Assembly (NCBI GenBank): GCA_037833965.1
Contig: AP031352.1
Location: 20,812,501-20,876,500 of the forward strand
From: Marchantia polymorpha subsp. ruderalis
Lineage: Eukaryota > Streptophyta > Marchantiopsida > Marchantiales > Marchantiaceae
Direction of reading: 5' to 3'
DNA: 64,000 bases
Positions within the stretch are counted from its first letter, which is position 1, and every line of letters starts with the position of its first letter. Both the position numbers and the translations under genes were made by a program. Below the pieces are notes generated by a model. The model saw only the letters and a program-made list of their open reading frames with translations, had not been told where the DNA came from and made no database searches. Below are positions 62,461-64,000 of this stretch, in pieces.

Positions 62461-64000
62461 TCACATGTGGTATTTCTTCAACCGCCACCCGTTCACTCGG
62501 GTGCCTAACAAATCGCCGGCCAGGTCCGCAAGTTGGATGGATCCATTCGGGAAGACTTCGACAACCCTGTAAGGTCCCATCCACCTTAGGTGTAGTTTGC
62601 CTGGGAATCTGGCATGCCTGCTGTCGTAGAGCAATGCCAAATCACCCGCCTGCAGGAGTACCGGTTTGATCTTTTTATCGTATCTCTCCTTTCGGCGGAG
62701 CTGGATTATCCTGGTGCGATCTTCGGCGTCTCTTCTCCTCTCATCCAGCAGCGTGACTTCCTGTAACCTGTAGAGCTGACTCTCCTCTGCGCCCATCCTC
62801 TGCAAATCCAACGTTCGTTGGGTGGGTACTTCAAATTCGATCGGGAGGATCGGGTGCTGCCCATACACCAGAAAGTATGGTGTCTGTTTGGTCGTGATCT
62901 TCTCAGCTGTGCGGTACGCCCATAGAGCGGCTGCTAGCTTCGTATCCCAGTCGTGAGCGTGATTCACCGTGACCTTGAGTAGTATTTTACACAGCAGACC
63001 ATTGGACTTCTCCGTCAGTCCATTTGCCTTGGGATTGTATGGAGTAGTCTTCCGGTGCTTGATGTGGAAGTACCGTGTCAGATCTTCGATGATCTGATTC
63101 AGAAAATGCGTGCCCCGGTCGCTGACTAGCTCTAAGGGACATCCGTAGCGTGTGATGATTGACTCAAACAAGAATGCTGCCACTGTGGCAGCATCATCCC
63201 TTCTGGTGGCTCTGGCCTCTACCATTTTGGTGGCGTAGTCCGTTGCTACCAGAATGTAGCGCCTTCGTGTACTTCTAGTCACTGGTTGTATCGGCCCTAC
63301 AAAGTCAATACCCCACTTTTCGAAAGGTGCTAGAGGCATGATGGGAGTCAGGGGCCAGCGTGTTGTAGGCGTCGGTCTCCCCGTCCTCTGGCAACTGTCG
63401 CACTTGCGGATGTAATCGAGAACATCCTTAAACATGGTCGGCCACCAATATCCCGCATTTAGGATCTTTGTGACCGTGTTCCTGGTGGCATAGTGTCCAC
63501 CCGCCTCCTCTGTATGCATCGCACTCACTATTCTTGGTACTTCTGATTCCTCCAGGCATCTGCATAAGCGTTCATCCGCCATCTTCTTAAACAAAACCCC
63601 CTGCTGGAGTTGGTACGGGCCTGCCTTATGAATAAAGACAGTTCGCTGTTCCAAATCCATGCCTTCGGGGCACTGGAGGGTTAACAGATATCGATACAGG
63701 TCGGCATAGCGGGACTCATGTCCTGCAGACAACTGAAATAACTCTTCATCTGGAAAATCGTCCACCAATTCCTCCTCTGTCGGCTGTGTCCATAATCGGG
63801 ACAAGTAATCCGCATTTTCGTGGTGCACCCCTTTTCTGGTCTGGACTGTGTAGGTGAACTCTTGTAGTAACAACACCCACCTGGCGATTCGACCGGATAG
63901 GTCGGCTTTCTTGACTAGGTGTTGCAATGCGTAGTGGTCCACATGGAACACAAACTCGTAACAGATTAGGTAGTGACGGAACTTCTTACAGGAGTATACC
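62461..64000 (-). CDS. pol: Pol of unit 5, C-terminal part (runs off window)
   Basis: Identical in translation to pol residues from about 432 on: the end of RNase H, all of the integrase (HHCC, DD35E) and the C-terminal tail. The RT and gag of this unit lie beyond the right edge. Confidence 0.93.
   Translation of the reverse strand, partial: VYSCKKFRHYLICYEFVFHVDHYALQHLVKKADLSGRIARWVLLLQEFTYTVQTRKGVHHENADYLSRLWTQPTEEELVDDFPDEELFQLSAGHESRYADLYRYLLTLQCPEGMDLEQRTVFIHKAGPYQLQQGVLFKKMADERLCRCLEESEVPRIVSAMHTEEAGGHYATRNTVTKILNAGYWWPTMFKDVLDYIRKCDSCQRTGRPTPTTRWPLTPIMPLAPFEKWGIDFVGPIQPVTRSTRRRYILVATDYATKMVEARATRRDDAATVAAFLFESIITRYGCPLELVSDRGTHFLNQIIEDLTRYFHIKHRKTTPYNPKANGLTEKSNGLLCKILLKVTVNHAHDWDTKLAAALWAYRTAEKITTKQTPYFLVYGQHPILPIEFEVPTQRTLDLQRMGAEESQLYRLQEVTLLDERRRDAEDRTRIIQLRRKERYDKKIKPVLLQAGDLALLYDSRHARFPGKLHLRWMGPYRVVEVFPNGSIQLADLAGDLLGTRVNGWRLKKYHM

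Larger units (their letters stand above)
27669..64000 (-). mobile_element. Tandem array of family A elements, period 11,092 bp
   Basis: Minus-strand LTR-internal-LTR-internal array that shares one LTR between neighbouring units. LTR ends (plus coordinates) are 34944, 46036 and 57128, each 11,092 apart. Complete LTRs are 34944-40239, 46036-51331 and 57128-62423; internal regions are 40240-46035, 51332-57127 and 62424 onward. Units at 27669-30540 and 30541-34943 are deletion derivatives of 2,872 and 4,403 bp. Comparison of translations showed only two base differences between the L4 and L5 units (59342 and 59434) and none between units 3 and 4. The array lies in family B integrase and runs past the window. 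Confidence 0.95.

Overview
This 64-kb window consists entirely of LTR retrotransposons of the Ty3/gypsy order. No host gene, tRNA or rRNA was found. The best-preserved elements carry Gag with three CCHC knuckles, an aspartic protease, RT, RNase H and a DD35E integrase without a chromodomain. Their primer-binding site matches plant tRNA-Asp with one mismatch. These traits place them in the Tat/Athila group, so the source is a plant or close streptophyte relative. The species cannot be told from the sequence.

Two families are present. Family A has very long LTRs (about 4.9-5.3 kb). Upstream of the LTR's own TATA box, in U3, lies a large open frame of about 830-970 codons: a conserved N-terminal domain, a low-complexity centre full of palindrome-encoded repeats, an acidic stretch and a C-terminal coiled coil. 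Family B is a separate, older Tat/Athila-like element, present as one decayed copy.

Layout. 1-536: tail of a family A LTR. 537-3881: decayed protease-RT-RH-INT of a plus-strand A element, followed by the head of its 3' LTR (3882-4469). 4470-27668: one family B element split into three pieces (4470-6606, 11924-13429, 27576-27668) by nested A LTRs. These are solo LTR S1 (6607-11923, TSD GTGAG) and an outer LTR B' (13430-17006 plus 21940-22252, TSD GGAAA). B' is itself interrupted by solo LTR C (17007-21939, TSD GCGGG) and by LTR D (22253-27575). Reading frames continue across these insertions, which confirms the nesting.

27669 to the end of the window: a minus-strand tandem array of family A, LTR-internal-LTR-internal and so on, with a period of exactly 11,092 bp (LTR 5,296 + internal 5,796). 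Units 3 and 4 are complete, unit 5 runs off the window, and units 1 and 2 are deletion derivatives. In every unit gag-protease and RT-RNaseH-integrase are in one frame, separated by a single UAG in the context UAG CAA UUA. This is the tobamovirus-type leaky stop, so pol is probably made by stop-codon readthrough. The LTR-borne ORF lies downstream of pol in the genomic RNA, as sag does in the U3 of mouse mammary tumour virus.

The most interesting points are the protein-coding giant LTR, the readthrough stop, the recent tandem array, and short perfect palindromes and a TATA-proximal hairpin that have changed between lineages by compensating substitutions in both arms.
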